Origin: Odontesthes bonariensis
Lineage: Eukaryota; Chordata; Actinopteri; Atheriniformes; Atherinopsidae
Assembly: GCF_027942865.1 (NCBI RefSeq)
Contig: NC_134522.1
Coordinates: 8,893,849 to 8,957,848, forward strand
Direction of reading: 5' to 3'
Length of the DNA stretch: 64,000 nucleotides
The notes beneath the pieces were generated by a model. The model had not been told where the DNA came from, did no database searches, and saw nothing but the letters and a program-made list of their open reading frames with translations. Every line of letters starts with the position of its first letter. The first letter of the stretch is position 1. The position numbers were made by a program, and so were the translations under genes. Shown one piece after another: positions 34,621-46,098 of the stretch.

Positions 34621-37600
34621 TCATGCTGAAGGTGTTAATTACAGTATCAGTCAGTGTAAAGAGGCCACCTAAAAAAACTACAACTGAGCTCCAACTCATC
34701 CCACACCGATCACCTTCAGTTTTGTATCAGAAAACAGCTGATCAACACAAACCCGACTAACCTGATCACTCTTCCCCGTCAGAGCACAGCGTGAACCAGA
34801 GAGCCATCCTGTCGCCCCAGAAAGCTTACCTCACATCTCTCAGGGGTATTTTACCTGTAGGGAGTGTGCTCTTTGAGCTGGAGTGCCTATAATGTGTGCA
34901 TATTTGCAATGCGGCTGTATTTTTTTGCTTTGTTGTTGTATGTTTTAGTAATTGCAAAATTTTAAGTTAGATTATAACACAAGAGTCTGCGTGTGTTTCT
35001 CAGTGGACCTGATGAGCTACGTGACAAAGTTTCAGTGGGACAAAGCCAAGTATCCCACAGCTCTGCCTCTCTCCAACCTGGCAGACCTCATCAACAAGGT
35101 GCAAACTAGTTTGATTAGTGACATGTAAAGGTAGTTGTAGCAGATTATTATTAAGTTGAATGTAGTTTTACAACTACTTCTATTGCAGTTTTGCCAAAAA
35201 GGTGTCAGCGATCATCCTACATAAAAATACTGACTCACACTGAAGTGACTGGACTTCTTTATGGTGGAAATGGCCAAGCAAATACTTCACAGCTGTAGCG
35301 ATAGGGCTGGATTATCAGTTCATTCTGCCCACATCTTCTTCAACCACATAAATTACTTATGTAAAGGCTAAATAAATAAATTAGATTAAACCAAATCCAT
35401 TTTCCAGCTACAAAGTGTGGAATCTTGCACTGCTAGCTACCACTAAGCTAGCAGTCATACATGACTTTAAACTAACAGACTCACTGTCTCTGACACTAAC
35501 TTGGTGTGATTTAAGTGTTGCAAAAGTATGGATGAAAGAAAGTAATTTTGAATTAGTGGTGCATGATATTATTGGTAAAATGATCATCTCCAAGCAGGGG
35601 CGAGGCTAGGATATTTTTAGTGGTGCCAAGGCACCACCGTGAGATAGCTCGGCACCCCCTGGCTCAGCACATTTTAAAAATATTATATCATGCAAAAACA
35701 CTTTTTTTTTTGATCAAGGATGCATTATTTTAGTGACCATTTTATTTATTTTCTAGCATTTGTTTTTGTTTTAACTCTTTACTCCCAAAATAAATGTTGA
35801 GTTATCTTCAATATTTGTCTCAGGCTCTCTGTTATCCCTGTCAAGCCACAGTCTTTTGAAATGAAGAGGTCAAAATTGAATGTTGTAGGGGAAAACACTA
35901 CTCAAAGCAAAACTAATACGGCTCCAAAATTTATAAATGTACTAGTTCGCCTCAATTAGTGAGAAATAATGTGCCTCTGTGAGCACTGGGGGCTGGGCAC
36001 CCCTAAAGACCAGATCCTAAAATCGCCCCTGTCTCCAAGACAGTTTTGTAGGTAATGAGATGAACGCTAGTGATTGGCATAATGGCAAGCATGCCTATAC
36101 AACTGTCTTTACAAACATACATCAAACATTCTTGCTGAATATTTTATTCTGCAGGAAGTTTTGCTGGTGGAGACAGAATTAAAATCCCGAGCTGCGGCGT
36201 ACAACAGGGTGAAAGCCAACTTACAAAGCCTCGAACACAAGCTAGAGTGAGTGATATCTGTTAGATATGATGTGAAAATACATTGTTCTTTCATCTATAT
36301 ATTTTCTGAGCTGGCTTTTCTGTCTTTCTAGAGGGAATATGCAAACTCGCAGTCTGAATGGCATCATAAGGAAACAAGATCTGGTGGTTTCAGAGTACCT
36401 CACCACTCTGCTGGTAGTGGTGAGCAGGTCAGTCACATGACATGCTTGTGTGTATGTGTGTGTTATTGTGATATTCTGTTGATGTAAATGTGTTTGTGCA
36501 CGTCACTGTTTACAGGGGGAGTTACCTGCTGTGGGAGAAGAGCTATGAATCCTTTTCAGCGTTTGTGGTTCCCCGGTCGAGCAGGTGAGCTTTGTTTACG
36601 CTCTCTGAGCTGAGGAATTAGCTAGTCCACTCAGACTGAGTGTCAGTGTACCACCAAAGCTCTAAGTACCTGTTCCCAGCCTCCAAGAGGTCAGACTAAG
36701 TAACAACAGGTGTTCCATTACCAGCAGAAAGTAAGAGTCTGTGTAGCTTGGATCAGCAACAGAGAAGAGGATTTTGTATTCAGACCAGGAGCCTGTAGAA
36801 GCTCTTAATAATTGATTACTTTATGATATCATGTGAGGCACAAGAAGAATATAAATTACTTGTAAATAGAGTAAGAACTAGAGGTAATGACACAGGGTTT
36901 TCCTCCAACAGGTAGAGCACACTTAAAAGTAAATAAAGACTTCAAAGGCGAATGATTTTGCCACAGAATTTCAAACAGCAGATCAAAGATGTTCAGCTTC
37001 AGATCTCAGATTTTGTTATGGATTAGATGAGATGCTATTTGACTTCTGTGGGGTTTTTTGAAAGCTGTTGCAGGATATTTATGGATAGAACAGTTGCTCC
37101 ATTCTTCATAATTGTCCTACCTAATAGAGATTGACCTTGATCTTAGGTAAAGTAAAAAATAAATATATAAAATTCAGGAATAAACGAGAATCTTGAACAA
37201 GAACGAGGACTCTTAAGGCTGAGAACAGACACACAGGAATATAGGAAGTGGATGTAGCCATCGAGATTTCACCCACTGGTTTATAATGTGGCGTTTTGAA
37301 TAGGCAGTGAACATCTTGACCTATTTGAGGGCAGAAGTGACCGTATTTGGACAAAAGAGTGGGACTCAGGAGAGAAACTTGTAACCCAGTTGAACAAAAA
37401 TACATATTTAATCAAGTTTGGCAACCAAGAAACTTAACTTAACTTAAACATAAGGAGCTGAGACCTGCAGTGGAAGGCTCAGCGTAACATTCGCAAAAAA
37501 TGACGATGATGATGACTCCCTCTCATGACTGCAGTTGGGCCAAAATGCTGCAGCTCATATTCCAACACAAACACACAGATACGGGCTCTTCTCCCCAGGA

Positions 37601-40600
37601 CTTGCTTCCTTTCACTGGCTCTTGCTCCTTTGTATTTTTCAGATCTTTTGGAAGCATACAACCCTTCAAGGCCACTTAGGTTCTGCTGAGCGTTTGCTTT
37701 TAACTATCTGGAGGTCTAGGCTGGAGCACCAGGCTTTTGCATTCGTAGCCTCTAAACTTTGTAAAAACCATCTCTGTATGTTTGGCACGCACAAACAGTT
37801 CCTATGAATTTAGTCTTAAATTAACAAGCATAAAGTTGCATCCTTGAAAGAAACTCGAGTTTTAGCTAACATGTAAAGAAAAAGAGGTCAGTGCAAAGAC
37901 TTGTGGAAAGGTTAATTTGTGATGTTATTGTGGCTCAGTTATGTTGCATTTGAATGTTGTTGAGAACAGTATTAGATTTATTAAACAATTGGCAACCGTG
38001 ACCACAGGTTCTATGAGAAGCAATATTTAGTCAGTGTGTGTGAATAAGTGTAAGGTCAGCTCTCTAACTGCATACTATATGCATTTAAATGAAAGTAATT
38101 GTAGTGTTGCTGTAGTATGTGATTATGAGATGTGTTTTTTCATTTTTAAAGCTCTACTTCAGAGGAAGTGAAGCGTACACGCTTATCAATGGCATGTGGA
38201 AACAATGTAAGGTTAAATATGATAATGATCAGCTATAGTCTCCTATTTCAACAAGTCTGATGATTTATATCATAGTAGATTTTAATCATATCCGTAGGTA
38301 ATGTCATCATTATTGCATGCTGAAACATCCTTCATTAAGCATTAAAAGGCCAAAAAACACCTCAGATCTCATGTAAACACGAAGAAAAGAAGCGGTCCAA
38401 GGAAATATTCCCACCGGACTGAGAATGAATGGGATAGAGTCTTGTGGACAGACAGGTTAAAGTTAAAGGTCTACGGTTCAAAATGTTGCATTTATGTTCA
38501 TCATTAGATGAAAGCATCGTCCTTCAGTGTGTAATCTTTACTGTCCAGCATGGGGGAGGATCAGTGGTGGATTTAGGGTTATTCTGTGCAGGCAAAAGTT
38601 TGTGATCTTGAATTAACGTGGATATCAGTGTATCTTGCAGTGCTCTGCTGTAACTTCAGAAGTAAAATAAGGATAATGTGAGATTATTCAAGTCATGAAT
38701 TTATGAGTCCCTCAAACTCAGCCTGAAAGAACTTTTTTTGGAGGTTTTTGGGGAACAAACCATACAGCAGCTTGCACAGGTTTAACCTCACCTGTTGTTA
38801 TGTTGCTTTGATTATTTTATTTATAAATTTTTTTGGGTCATAATTGTGTGTTTCTGACCATCAGGAAGCTGCTTGAGGATGGAGAGGGGGGACTCTTCTC
38901 AGTTACACTCTTCAAAAGAGCTGTGTGCGAATTCAAAACCAAAGCTCAGGAGAGCAAGTAAGCACGAGGACTTGCCAGAAAACACCGAGTGGAGTCAACG
39001 TTCCGTAATCTGTGTCAATTACCATAATGTAGTCTCTGATCCACACAGGTTCATTGTGCGGGAGTACAGCTTTGATCTAGAGGAGAAGAAGCAGCAGGAG
39101 CTCACGCAGCTCAGCACTCACAAAAAGGAGCAATATGTGAGCCAGATATTTTGTCCGCCCTCTATAGATTAATGCGAGACTGCGATGTAGAGTATTAATA
39201 CTTTAATTGTTTCCTCCACAGGGAATCTTTGTGCGCTGGCTGAAGGTGAATTTCAGTCAGGTGTTCATTGCCTGGATTCACTTGAAAGCATTAAGGGTGT
39301 TTGTGGAGTCTGTTCTCAGGTCAGTGATGATAGCATTAGTGATCAGTAAAAATATGATTGATTTTAATGAGACTTATGTGCATGATATGTCCTGGCAGGT
39401 ATGGATTACCTGTGAATTATCAGGCGCTTCTGCTGCAGACTGATAAGAAGCGCTCGAAAAAACTGAAAGATGAACTTTCATCACTGTTTGAGTATTTGGA
39501 CCCAACTGCCAGTACGACAGATGTAAGTGGCCTAGCTAACTGTTAGAATCATGACAGCATTACACTGATGCAATCCAAAACACAGAACAGTGTCTGATGT
39601 GATTCATTTTGCAGCTGTTTAGCATTTCATGCTGTTTTATACAATTATTTCACAACTATGTTTGTAAGCCATTTATAATTTTTGAGATGAGATTAGATGA
39701 GATTAGACTTTATTAGTCCCACAGCGGGGAATTCCCGTTGTTACAGCATCAGGTACAGTATAGCAGGCACTAAAATAGATACAAGGGATAAAATCAAGAG
39801 TATAGAGAGTATGTATGGACCTGTATCTACCAGCAGGCAAAGGTCATATTGACAAAGCAAACATCATTAAGAAGTGTTTGCTAACATTAATACAATGCAA
39901 GCAAAAGAACTTTTGCTGACTTTTGTTATTAGTGTAGCATCTGTCGCACGCTGCTCACATTTCAAAGCACAGTAGTTATACTTCAATAAGTTTTATGCAG
40001 CCTTTAAAGACTGGGGGATGATTTGCCTCATGATGATTCTGAATACTTTTGATGATTGCACCCTAAAAACATCTTTCTGTCACACCCATGGACTTATGTT
40101 TTTAGTTTCATGTTTTAGGTCACAGTTTTTGAGTTTCAGTCTATGTTTAGTTTTTAGGTTAGCCATGTTATAGTTTCCCTGCATTCTGTTCATTAGGTTC
40201 ACTCACTTCACCTGTGTCATTCCCCTCCAGCTGCACCCAGTCACCAATCACTCACTCCCTATTTAGTTTCCTGCCTCCCCTCTCAGTTTGTTGGTTCTTT
40301 GCTTGTCTTCCCTGCCCTTCATGCCATGCCACAACCTGTTCTGACCAAAGTTAAGTATTTATTTATTCCATTCCATGCCATGCCATGAAAGTCTTTTGTT
40401 TGTTTATGTTTTTTGATATCCGGTTCAGCTGCGCTTTCTGTTGATACTTTGATTTTTGTTAATAAACCAAGCTTTCTTTTGGAAAAGTCTGCATCCGTGT
40501 CCTTCCCCTCACCACATCCGGACACTTTCACTTCAAAATTTTTTACAATTTGATCCAGCAGCCATGCCTATTGGAAAAGCTGATATACTCAAGCAAATGG

Positions 40601-41144
40601 CCTATACGATTTAAATGGATAAGCAGGGGAGATCTCTTACACAAACAACAAGACGCTTACCTGCAATCATCACACCTCCAAATCCACAAGACGTGGTTCC
40701 AGAGTAGGTAGGGTCCATGAAATCGGAGAATGGGGTTGATATGGACACAAAACCACAAGCTGACTGGAGCAAATTTTGGATGATTTTTCTTTGTTAAAAG
40801 ACCAGAAACATCCAGCTGGGTGTTCGTGTTATTTGAATGAGGAAGATCACTCTCAACCATCTGCTGCCCATCCCAAATAAAACAACATTTTCTCATGCAA
40901 ATAGAGATTTGCCAGATCAAAGAAAAAGCTTTCAGTTTCACTTTTGCTGCTTGCAAAAAGGTGTATTGTTGGTGGATGGTGCAGGCCCTCCTCCAGGACA
41001 AGGATCAGTTTTATTGGTGTGTGTGTGTGTGTGTGTAACACTTTTTTTCTGTGTTATCAGGTGAGCTCTGACATCCCAGGACTCTGTCAGCAGGAGTACT
41101 CCTCCTACATCTGTTTCCACATCAACACCAGTGTGCTTAGCTAG
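32380..41144 (+). CDS. atp6v1c2: V-type proton ATPase subunit C (V1 sector)
   Basis: Subunit C of the cytosolic V1 sector of the vacuolar H+-ATPase. It bridges the peripheral stalks and the membrane sector and is released on reversible disassembly. Coding exons: 32380-32508, 32984-33051, 34490-34575, 35004-35098, 36155-36246, 36332-36427, 36516-36584, 38865-38957, 39049-39136, 39222-39319, 39399-39522, 41061-41144. All are GT-AG with matching phases, giving 373 aa (human C1 382). It starts [10 protein letters not shown], close to the family start M(T/S)EFWLISAPG. It contains [21 protein letters not shown], the highly conserved [20 protein letters not shown] and [20 protein letters not shown]. 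The end NTSVLS resembles C2 rather than C1, and the neighbour nol10 supports atp6v1c2. AATAAA lies at 41613-41618. Introns carry a hAT MITE, Tc1 and LINE relics and a solo LTR. Confidence 0.94.
33800..34320 (+). mobile_element. Tc1-like transposon relic (atp6v1c2 intron)
   Basis: A decayed transposase trace. The stretch around 33980 reads [11 protein letters not shown], corresponding to the DNDPKHTS block of Tc1-like transposases, followed by a decayed W-S-P-D region. The upstream segment near 33830 matches the GGGS-W-G region by nucleotide pattern. Many stops; ends not defined. Confidence 0.5.
34337..34423. repeat. (TATC)n tetranucleotide microsatellite
   Basis: About 21 perfect TATC units, 66 nt upstream of atp6v1c2 coding exon 3 (34490). 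Confidence 0.97.
34585..34620. repeat. (CA)n next to an atp6v1c2 splice donor
   Basis: A CA repeat starting about 10 nt after the donor of exon 34490-34575. Intronic CA repeats at such positions are known binding sites for hnRNP L. Confidence 0.95.
34916..35625 (+). repeat. Duplicated atp6v1c2 segment, source copy
   Basis: Source of the copy at 29161-29868. It contains functional atp6v1c2 coding exon 35004-35098 with both splice sites and the first 31 bp of the intact hAT MITE that follows. Confidence 0.95.
35595..36031. mobile_element. Non-autonomous hAT-type MITE
   Basis: 437 bp with ends CAGGGGCGAGGCTAGGAT and, inverted, CAGGGGCGATTTTAGGAT. It is flanked by a perfect 8-bp duplication TCTCCAAG (35587-35594 and 36032-36039). 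An 8-bp target duplication and CAGGGGC termini are the signature of the hAT superfamily. The interior has no transposase, so it needed an enzyme supplied in trans. It lies in the atp6v1c2 intron between exons 35004-35098 and 36155-36246. Confidence 0.9.
37530..37800 (+). mobile_element. LINE ORF2 C-terminal fragment
   Basis: Reads [10 protein letters not shown]...[13 protein letters not shown], a decayed form of the QNAAARLLT...ITPVLASLHWLPV block downstream of the reverse transcriptase in fish LINEs. [28 protein letters not shown] follows, resembling LRSADQLLL-PR-R---RAF---APKLW. It has an internal deletion and is inactive. It lies in the large atp6v1c2 intron. Confidence 0.6.
38370..38600 (+). 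mobile_element. Tc1-like transposase relic (atp6v1c2 intron)
   Basis: Contains [18 protein letters not shown], matching W--VLWSDE-KF-LFG (first catalytic Asp region), and about 80 nt later QHGGGSVV, matching the HGGGS motif before the W-G segment. Frames are broken and the flanking ends are lost. Confidence 0.65.
39685..39790 (-). repeat. Possible dispersed repeat in atp6v1c2 intron 11
   Basis: The segment containing GATTAGACTTTATTAGTCCC and CAGCGGGGAATTCCCG looks like the reverse-oriented 3' end of a fish interspersed repeat. Family and limits are uncertain. Confidence 0.35.
40078..40524 (+). mobile_element. Second solo LTR with 5-bp target duplication
   Basis: 447 bp starting TGTCACACCC and ending CACATCCGGACA, flanked on both sides by CTTTC (40073-40077 and 40525-40529). 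AATAAA at 40461-40466 lies about 60 nt before the 3' end, as in an R/U5 boundary. There is no internal domain. It is unrelated by eye to the LTR at 16991. It sits in the sense orientation in the last atp6v1c2 intron, so its poly(A) signal could truncate transcripts. Confidence 0.85.
41016..41036 (+). repeat. (GT)n upstream of the last atp6v1c2 exon
   Basis: A UG-repeat in the transcript, ending 24 nt before the acceptor of the terminal coding exon at 41061; it would overlap the branch-point/polypyrimidine region. Confidence 0.9.
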
Positions 41145-41612
41145 CAGTCGGCAGCGTGAACAGCAAAGCACAGAGGACCTTGTCACACCGGCTGCAAGCT
41201 TAGAATGTCAGAGCCAGAAAAAGACTATCACCAGTAAAACAGGACACAACAATAGAGTATTTCTCTGGGTATCATAATTTTCATCATTTATCTTGAGCCA
41301 GGAGGAGCAGAATATTCTTTTCAGTGGATGAATGAAGGTCATCACAACGATGCCGGCTGCACGAGGACTACTCTTTGAAATGTGCTGCATATGGAAGTAT
41401 AGAATCATTTAGATATCTGCAGCATTAAATCCTGAAAGAGTCCATACAGTAAATGTTGATATCACTGTACGGCTTAAACTATTTTAAGTGAACACATTCT
41501 TTCAAGAAAGTGGATATTCAACAAAGCAAGGTCAGCAAATTCTTCAGTATATTACACAGGGAACAGATATCATGAATGTTTATACTGTATGTAATATTTG
41601 ATCCAAATATTG

Positions 41613-41618
41613 AAATAA
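41613..41618 (+). terminator. atp6v1c2 polyadenylation signal
   Basis: AATAAA about 470 nt after the stop codon; the first canonical hexamer seen in the 3' region. Confidence 0.55.
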
Positions 41619-41639
41619 ATACCAAAACAGCAAAAAAAC

Positions 41640-44534
41640 GCTCCTTTACAAGTCCTGCAAATTAAAACCAAAGCTGTAATCCCCATTGTTAATTATATAT
41701 CTGGCTAGGATTTTCCATGCCCTTCAGTCTATTCATATAAACTACACACAGTGTAGCTGTCACTGTCAGGTTGACATTTCTGAAGTTGAATCCAAATCAT
41801 CCAGCTCTGAAACTCTAAAGACAAATACTTGAAGTAAAAGAACACAAGTGTTGTCAGGACCCCAGTGTCTGTTTTTAGGCAGTATATTGCACTGCAAGAG
41901 TCAAAGTCTTAGCTGCAGTTTTAAAGAAAGTGATCCAGATCCACATAAAATTTTGTTTGCCTTCTTTTTTCTCTTGCTCCAACTTTCTCAAGCAAATGGT
42001 CCAATATACAGCCTTACAAAAGCAGAATGATTTCTAAGATTATCTGAGCCAAAACACAACATTTTTCATTTTGAGTGAGAATCTAACTGAATAGTGTGAG
42101 TCTGGGGGGGTGAGTGAGTGTTAAACTACGCATTCTTTTGTTGACTTTTTGATAAGATCCCATCCTGCTGTGTTACTGTAACCCTGACCATTTGGCAGGT
42201 CATTTCAATGGCATAAAACCCATCCATCCATTTTCCAGACTCATCCATCCATCCATTTTCTACCCACTTAATCCAGTTTAGATTCACGGGGGCTGTCACT
42301 AAAGCCTGTCGCAGTTGCCATTGGAGCAAGGAGCAGGGTATGTCCTGCACAGATCACCAGTCAATCACAAGGCCATCACACATTTAGAATAACCTATTAC
42401 CCCAACATGCATGACTTATGTTGATTTCATAAGTGAATGAATGCAGCATATATCATGAATTCTTATTTGTCCCCATGAACTGGTGCTCGCTCACTGTCGA
42501 TTTCTGCAACAGCTTTCAACTTAATAAAAACAATGTTACTTCAAACATTAATAGAGATACAATCAAATTAGCTGGTCTCGCCAAATATACATTCAGGGTT
42601 ACATGTAAGAAGAACCGTACCTGTTATCAAATAATAAAATTTGAAGCCATTTTGAAAATAAATCAATAACTTGTCATCAGAGACTAATTTTCATGCGTAA
42701 GTTTCACCCACTGATCAGAAGAAGCACCTCAGATTAAGCTATTTCTTTCAGTCGGTGAGTGATTTAAATGAATATTTGTGGAGATCAGTTCATTTGGTGG
42801 CATATCAATCAATGCATGAAGTAACAGTGAATTTACATTCATTAACTGATGATTTGTTAAGTGTGAAGAAATCATATGAAACCACAGCGAATAGATCACC
42901 AGTTCAGGCACAAACAGGAGTTCATGATATATTCTATCATAATTAACAGATCATGAGTCATGAGTCATAAATTAGCGAAGGATTATTATGTATATGAATT
43001 GTAAGGTATAGTAAAATGTGACTGCAATACTAAACTGGTTGAATATGCTTTAGACTACATGATACACAGCTTGCTATTTTAGTACAGCTATTTTTGAATA
43101 AAGCTTTGAGCCAAACAAAGACTTACAGGTTATGTCTGAGATGCTGTGTAAATATCAGTGAGGTAGAGATACTTTTTTGAAGTATGATTTCCTAGGGTTG
43201 AAATGTTTGCAAATTCCTTCTGGCCACCATTAGTCATAACTTTGGGCACCACAAGCCTGTCTTAATATAAAGCTCCACAACTGCTCAAACATATATCATC
43301 TGATCTTTGTGGAATTCTGGAGAGATTTGGCACATTTGGCTTAAACTGTAAATAAAATGATCTGGGAGGACAGGGGGGAAGAATTAACTAAGTCTTTGTT
43401 CATTTGTACTGCCATTGCTGTTTATTGCTGCTTTTTATGTTATTTCAGATATTGCATGAAACATGCCAAATTTGGTTATTCAAAAATACACAGATCTACT
43501 GCTAACCCATTAATGTAGTCCAGCTAATATATCCTTTCACTGTGTTCTATACCAATAAAAATTGTTTTGAGGGACCTGGATGAGGTGTTTACCTGTAACA
43601 TTATCCTTGTGTCTATTTGTATACCCATTCAGATGCAGTTTTTCTCTCAAAACCTGACACCAGGATTGGAGTATACATGCTTTAGATAACTAAAATGTAC
43701 AAAAAAAACGAACCACCACATACCCTCAACCATGTTTGGCCAGTCGGTTTGAAGTGACACTCTATTTGGATTATTTCCAAGGGGTCACAAGACAAGAATG
43801 TTGACATTAGTCTGTAAATTGCTTGTCAATCAAATAAGATTTTTTTTTTAGTACAGTATCTAGTTTAGACATATGACAACAAATATTTCTATTTAGTATA
43901 TTAAAATTAAATGCAGTAATTAGGTGAATGTATCCAGTTACTTTCTACCACTGAATGCTATTCAGTGCTCAGTCACCAGAGAGTGCACTCTCTCTGCTGT
44001 CAGGCAACCAGTTTCACAGATTTTCTTATCCATTGAATGTATTTTGGAAGAATGTCTTTGGATTTAAGCAGCACTGTCAGTTCCAGTAGGTAACTGGTTA
44101 AATGTCCCTCCCCATCAAGCAATATAAGACATGTTCTTATTTATCTGAGAGAGAGATGAAGCATAAGGCTGTAGCTATTTATTTATTTTTCAAACATGTT
44201 ACAGTTGGACAATTCTCCATCAGGAAAATAATGACTTTTTATTTGTTTTTGTTTTTTTTAATCAAACAGATGCACATTAATATCTTTCTTCAAGTAGATG
44301 TCACGTTTGTTCAGTTCTTGTCTATGTATGTGCATGCATGTGCATGTGTGTGTGAGAGAGGAAGAGACAGATGGGAGGTGTTAGGAGAGCTGGCCGTTCA
44401 AGCTGTGCCACTGTGCACGAAACAGTCTGAAGGAGAAACATTTTACACATCAAGATTATGGACATTATTTCTGGTTAGGACGCTTTAATTATACATTTTA
44501 GGATAAAGTCTTATTCTTTCAAACATTGAATAAA
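41640..44534. other. Intergenic atp6v1c2-kcnf1
   Basis: About 2.9 kb without a recognisable gene. A partial copy of the common teleost repeat lies at about 42210-42415 (CCATCCATCCATTTTC start, then a decayed ACACCCTGGACAGG region). The final part is presumably kcnf1 promoter and leader, with a GTGTGTGAGAGAG low-complexity stretch near 44345. The open frame at 44102-44488 has no family resemblance and is not called as a gene. Confidence 0.5.
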
Positions 44535-45851
44535 ATGTGGACAATTCCGAAGCCAAATTACAGAACTGGTGTTTGCGCGGAGGGGGAGATCGCTGTGAAC
44601 ATTGGCGGAGTCAGAGTGATGCTTTTCGGGGACGTTTTAAAGCGTTACCCGGAGAGCAGACTGGCGGAGCTGGTGGACTGCTCAACTCAGAATTCTGAAG
44701 TTATCTCGTCCCTTTGTGATGACTTTGATCCGAGCAGAAAAGAGTTTTACTTTGACCGAGATCCCGACGCCTTCAAGTGCATCATCGACGTTTACTACTT
44801 TGATGAAATCCACATAAAACGCGGCATTTGCCCCATTTGTTTCATCAAGGAGATGGAGTTCTGGAAGATAGACCAAAGTGTTTTAGATGAATGCTGTAAA
44901 AGTTATCTAAGTGAGAAGGAGGAAGAGTTGAGAGAGATTGCAAACAAAGTTAAAGTAATTTTGGAAGATCTGGATGTGGACCAGTGCATCACGGGCACCC
45001 AGCGGTGCCAGAAGTTTTTGTGGAGGCTGATGGAGAAGCCAGAATCCTCCTTGCCTGCGCGCATCATCGCCATTGGATCCTTCCTCTCCATTCTGGTCTC
45101 AGCCGTGGTGATGTGTGTAGGCACCATTCCGGAGCTTCAGGTGGCAGATGCGGAGGGAAAACTGGTGGAGCATCCGATTCTGGAAGGGATAGAGACAGCG
45201 TGCATGCTGTGGTTCACCACAGAGTTCTTGCTGCGTCTCGCCTCCTCCCCGAATAAGCTGTGCTTTGTGCTCTCCATCATGAACATCATAGACTTCATGG
45301 CAATCATGCCTTTCTATGTGGTTCTGTCCCTCACCTACCTCGGTACCTCCATGATGGAGCTGGTGAACGTCCAGCAGGCTGTACAGGCGCTGCGCATCAT
45401 GCGTATCGCGCGTATTTTCAAGCTGGCGCGCCACTCCTCGGGACTGCAGACATTGACCTACGCGCTGAAGAGGAGCCTCAAAGAGCTGGGGCTGCTCCTC
45501 ATGTACATGGGTGTGGGAATATTCGTTTTCTCTGCCCTAGGCTACACTATGGAGCAGAGCCATCCGGAGACGCTTTTCAGGAGCATCCCGCAGTCTTTCT
45601 GGTGGGCCATCATCACCATGACCACCGTGGGCTACGGAGACATTTACCCCAAAACCACCCTGGGCAAATGCAACGCAGCCGTGAGCTTTCTCTGTGGAGT
45701 GATAGCCATTGCCTTGCCCATCCACCCCATCATTAATAACTTTGTCGTGTTCTACAATAAGCAGAAAATTCTGGAGACTGCAGCAAAGCACGAAGTGGAG
45801 CTGATGGAGCTGAAGTCTGGCAGGCAGACGCGCAGAAAAAGTGAGGAGTAG
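44535..45851 (+). CDS. kcnf1: Potassium voltage-gated channel subfamily F member 1 (Kv5.1)
   Basis: Electrically silent Kv alpha subunit that co-assembles with Kv2 channels and modifies their gating in the plasma membrane. Intronless, 438 aa, starting at the ATG giving MWTIPKPNYRTGV. T1 domain is at residues 18-125 with the non-Shaker zinc motif HX5CX20CC complete (H93, C99, C120-C121). S1 is at about 176-196, S2 218-238, S3 245-266, S4 287-305 (RIMRIARIFKLARH), S5 316-338, pore TVGYGD at 364-369 and S6 380-402. S6 has PIHP at 395-398 where conducting channels have PXP, as in Kv5.1. QTLTYALKRS and the long pore-S6 block match mammalian KCNF1 nearly exactly. The C-tail stops soon after HEVELMEL, about 55 residues shorter than human (494 aa). 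AATAAA lies at 46093. Confidence 0.96.
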   Translation: MWTIPKPNYRTGVCAEGEIAVNIGGVRVMLFGDVLKRYPESRLAELVDCSTQNSEVISSLCDDFDPSRKEFYFDRDPDAFKCIIDVYYFDEIHIKRGICPICFIKEMEFWKIDQSVLDECCKSYLSEKEEELREIANKVKVILEDLDVDQCITGTQRCQKFLWRLMEKPESSLPARIIAIGSFLSILVSAVVMCVGTIPELQVADAEGKLVEHPILEGIETACMLWFTTEFLLRLASSPNKLCFVLSIMNIIDFMAIMPFYVVLSLTYLGTSMMELVNVQQAVQALRIMRIARIFKLARHSSGLQTLTYALKRSLKELGLLLMYMGVGIFVFSALGYTMEQSHPETLFRSIPQSFWWAIITMTTVGYGDIYPKTTLGKCNAAVSFLCGVIAIALPIHPIINNFVVFYNKQKILETAAKHEVELMELKSGRQTRRKSEE

Positions 45852-46092
45852 GAGGAAGAAACAACAGTTTGAGCGAGTTAAGACTATTTGAAATCTGTAA
45901 ATTGCCTCCAAAATAAAAAGAATAGCATAATACTGTATGAAACAAGATTCCATATGAGACTTATCAAGGACCTGTAGATGCAGTGGGACGCCTGTACATA
46001 CTGCTATAACACAGATGTTACCTTTACTCTGTTGTTGCGTTCTTTGGGCAACATATGATGTGCTGCTTTTGTAGGTGTGAAAGTTGTTACAA

Positions 46093-46098
46093 AATAAA
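46093..46098 (+). terminator. kcnf1 polyadenylation signal (candidate)
   Basis: AATAAA about 240 nt after the stop codon. Confidence 0.5.

Noticed and set aside
40657-41001. 114-codon minus-strand frame in the last atp6v1c2 intron
   Set aside because: Not recognised as transposon or gene; antisense to the intron and spans no defined element.
44102-44488. 128-codon frame just upstream of kcnf1
   Set aside because: Low-complexity hydrophobic/GT-repeat translation; probably kcnf1 promoter or leader.
45260-45736. 158-codon frame overlapping kcnf1 in another frame
   Set aside because: Shadow of the real kcnf1 coding frame; His-rich translation arises from its codon bias.
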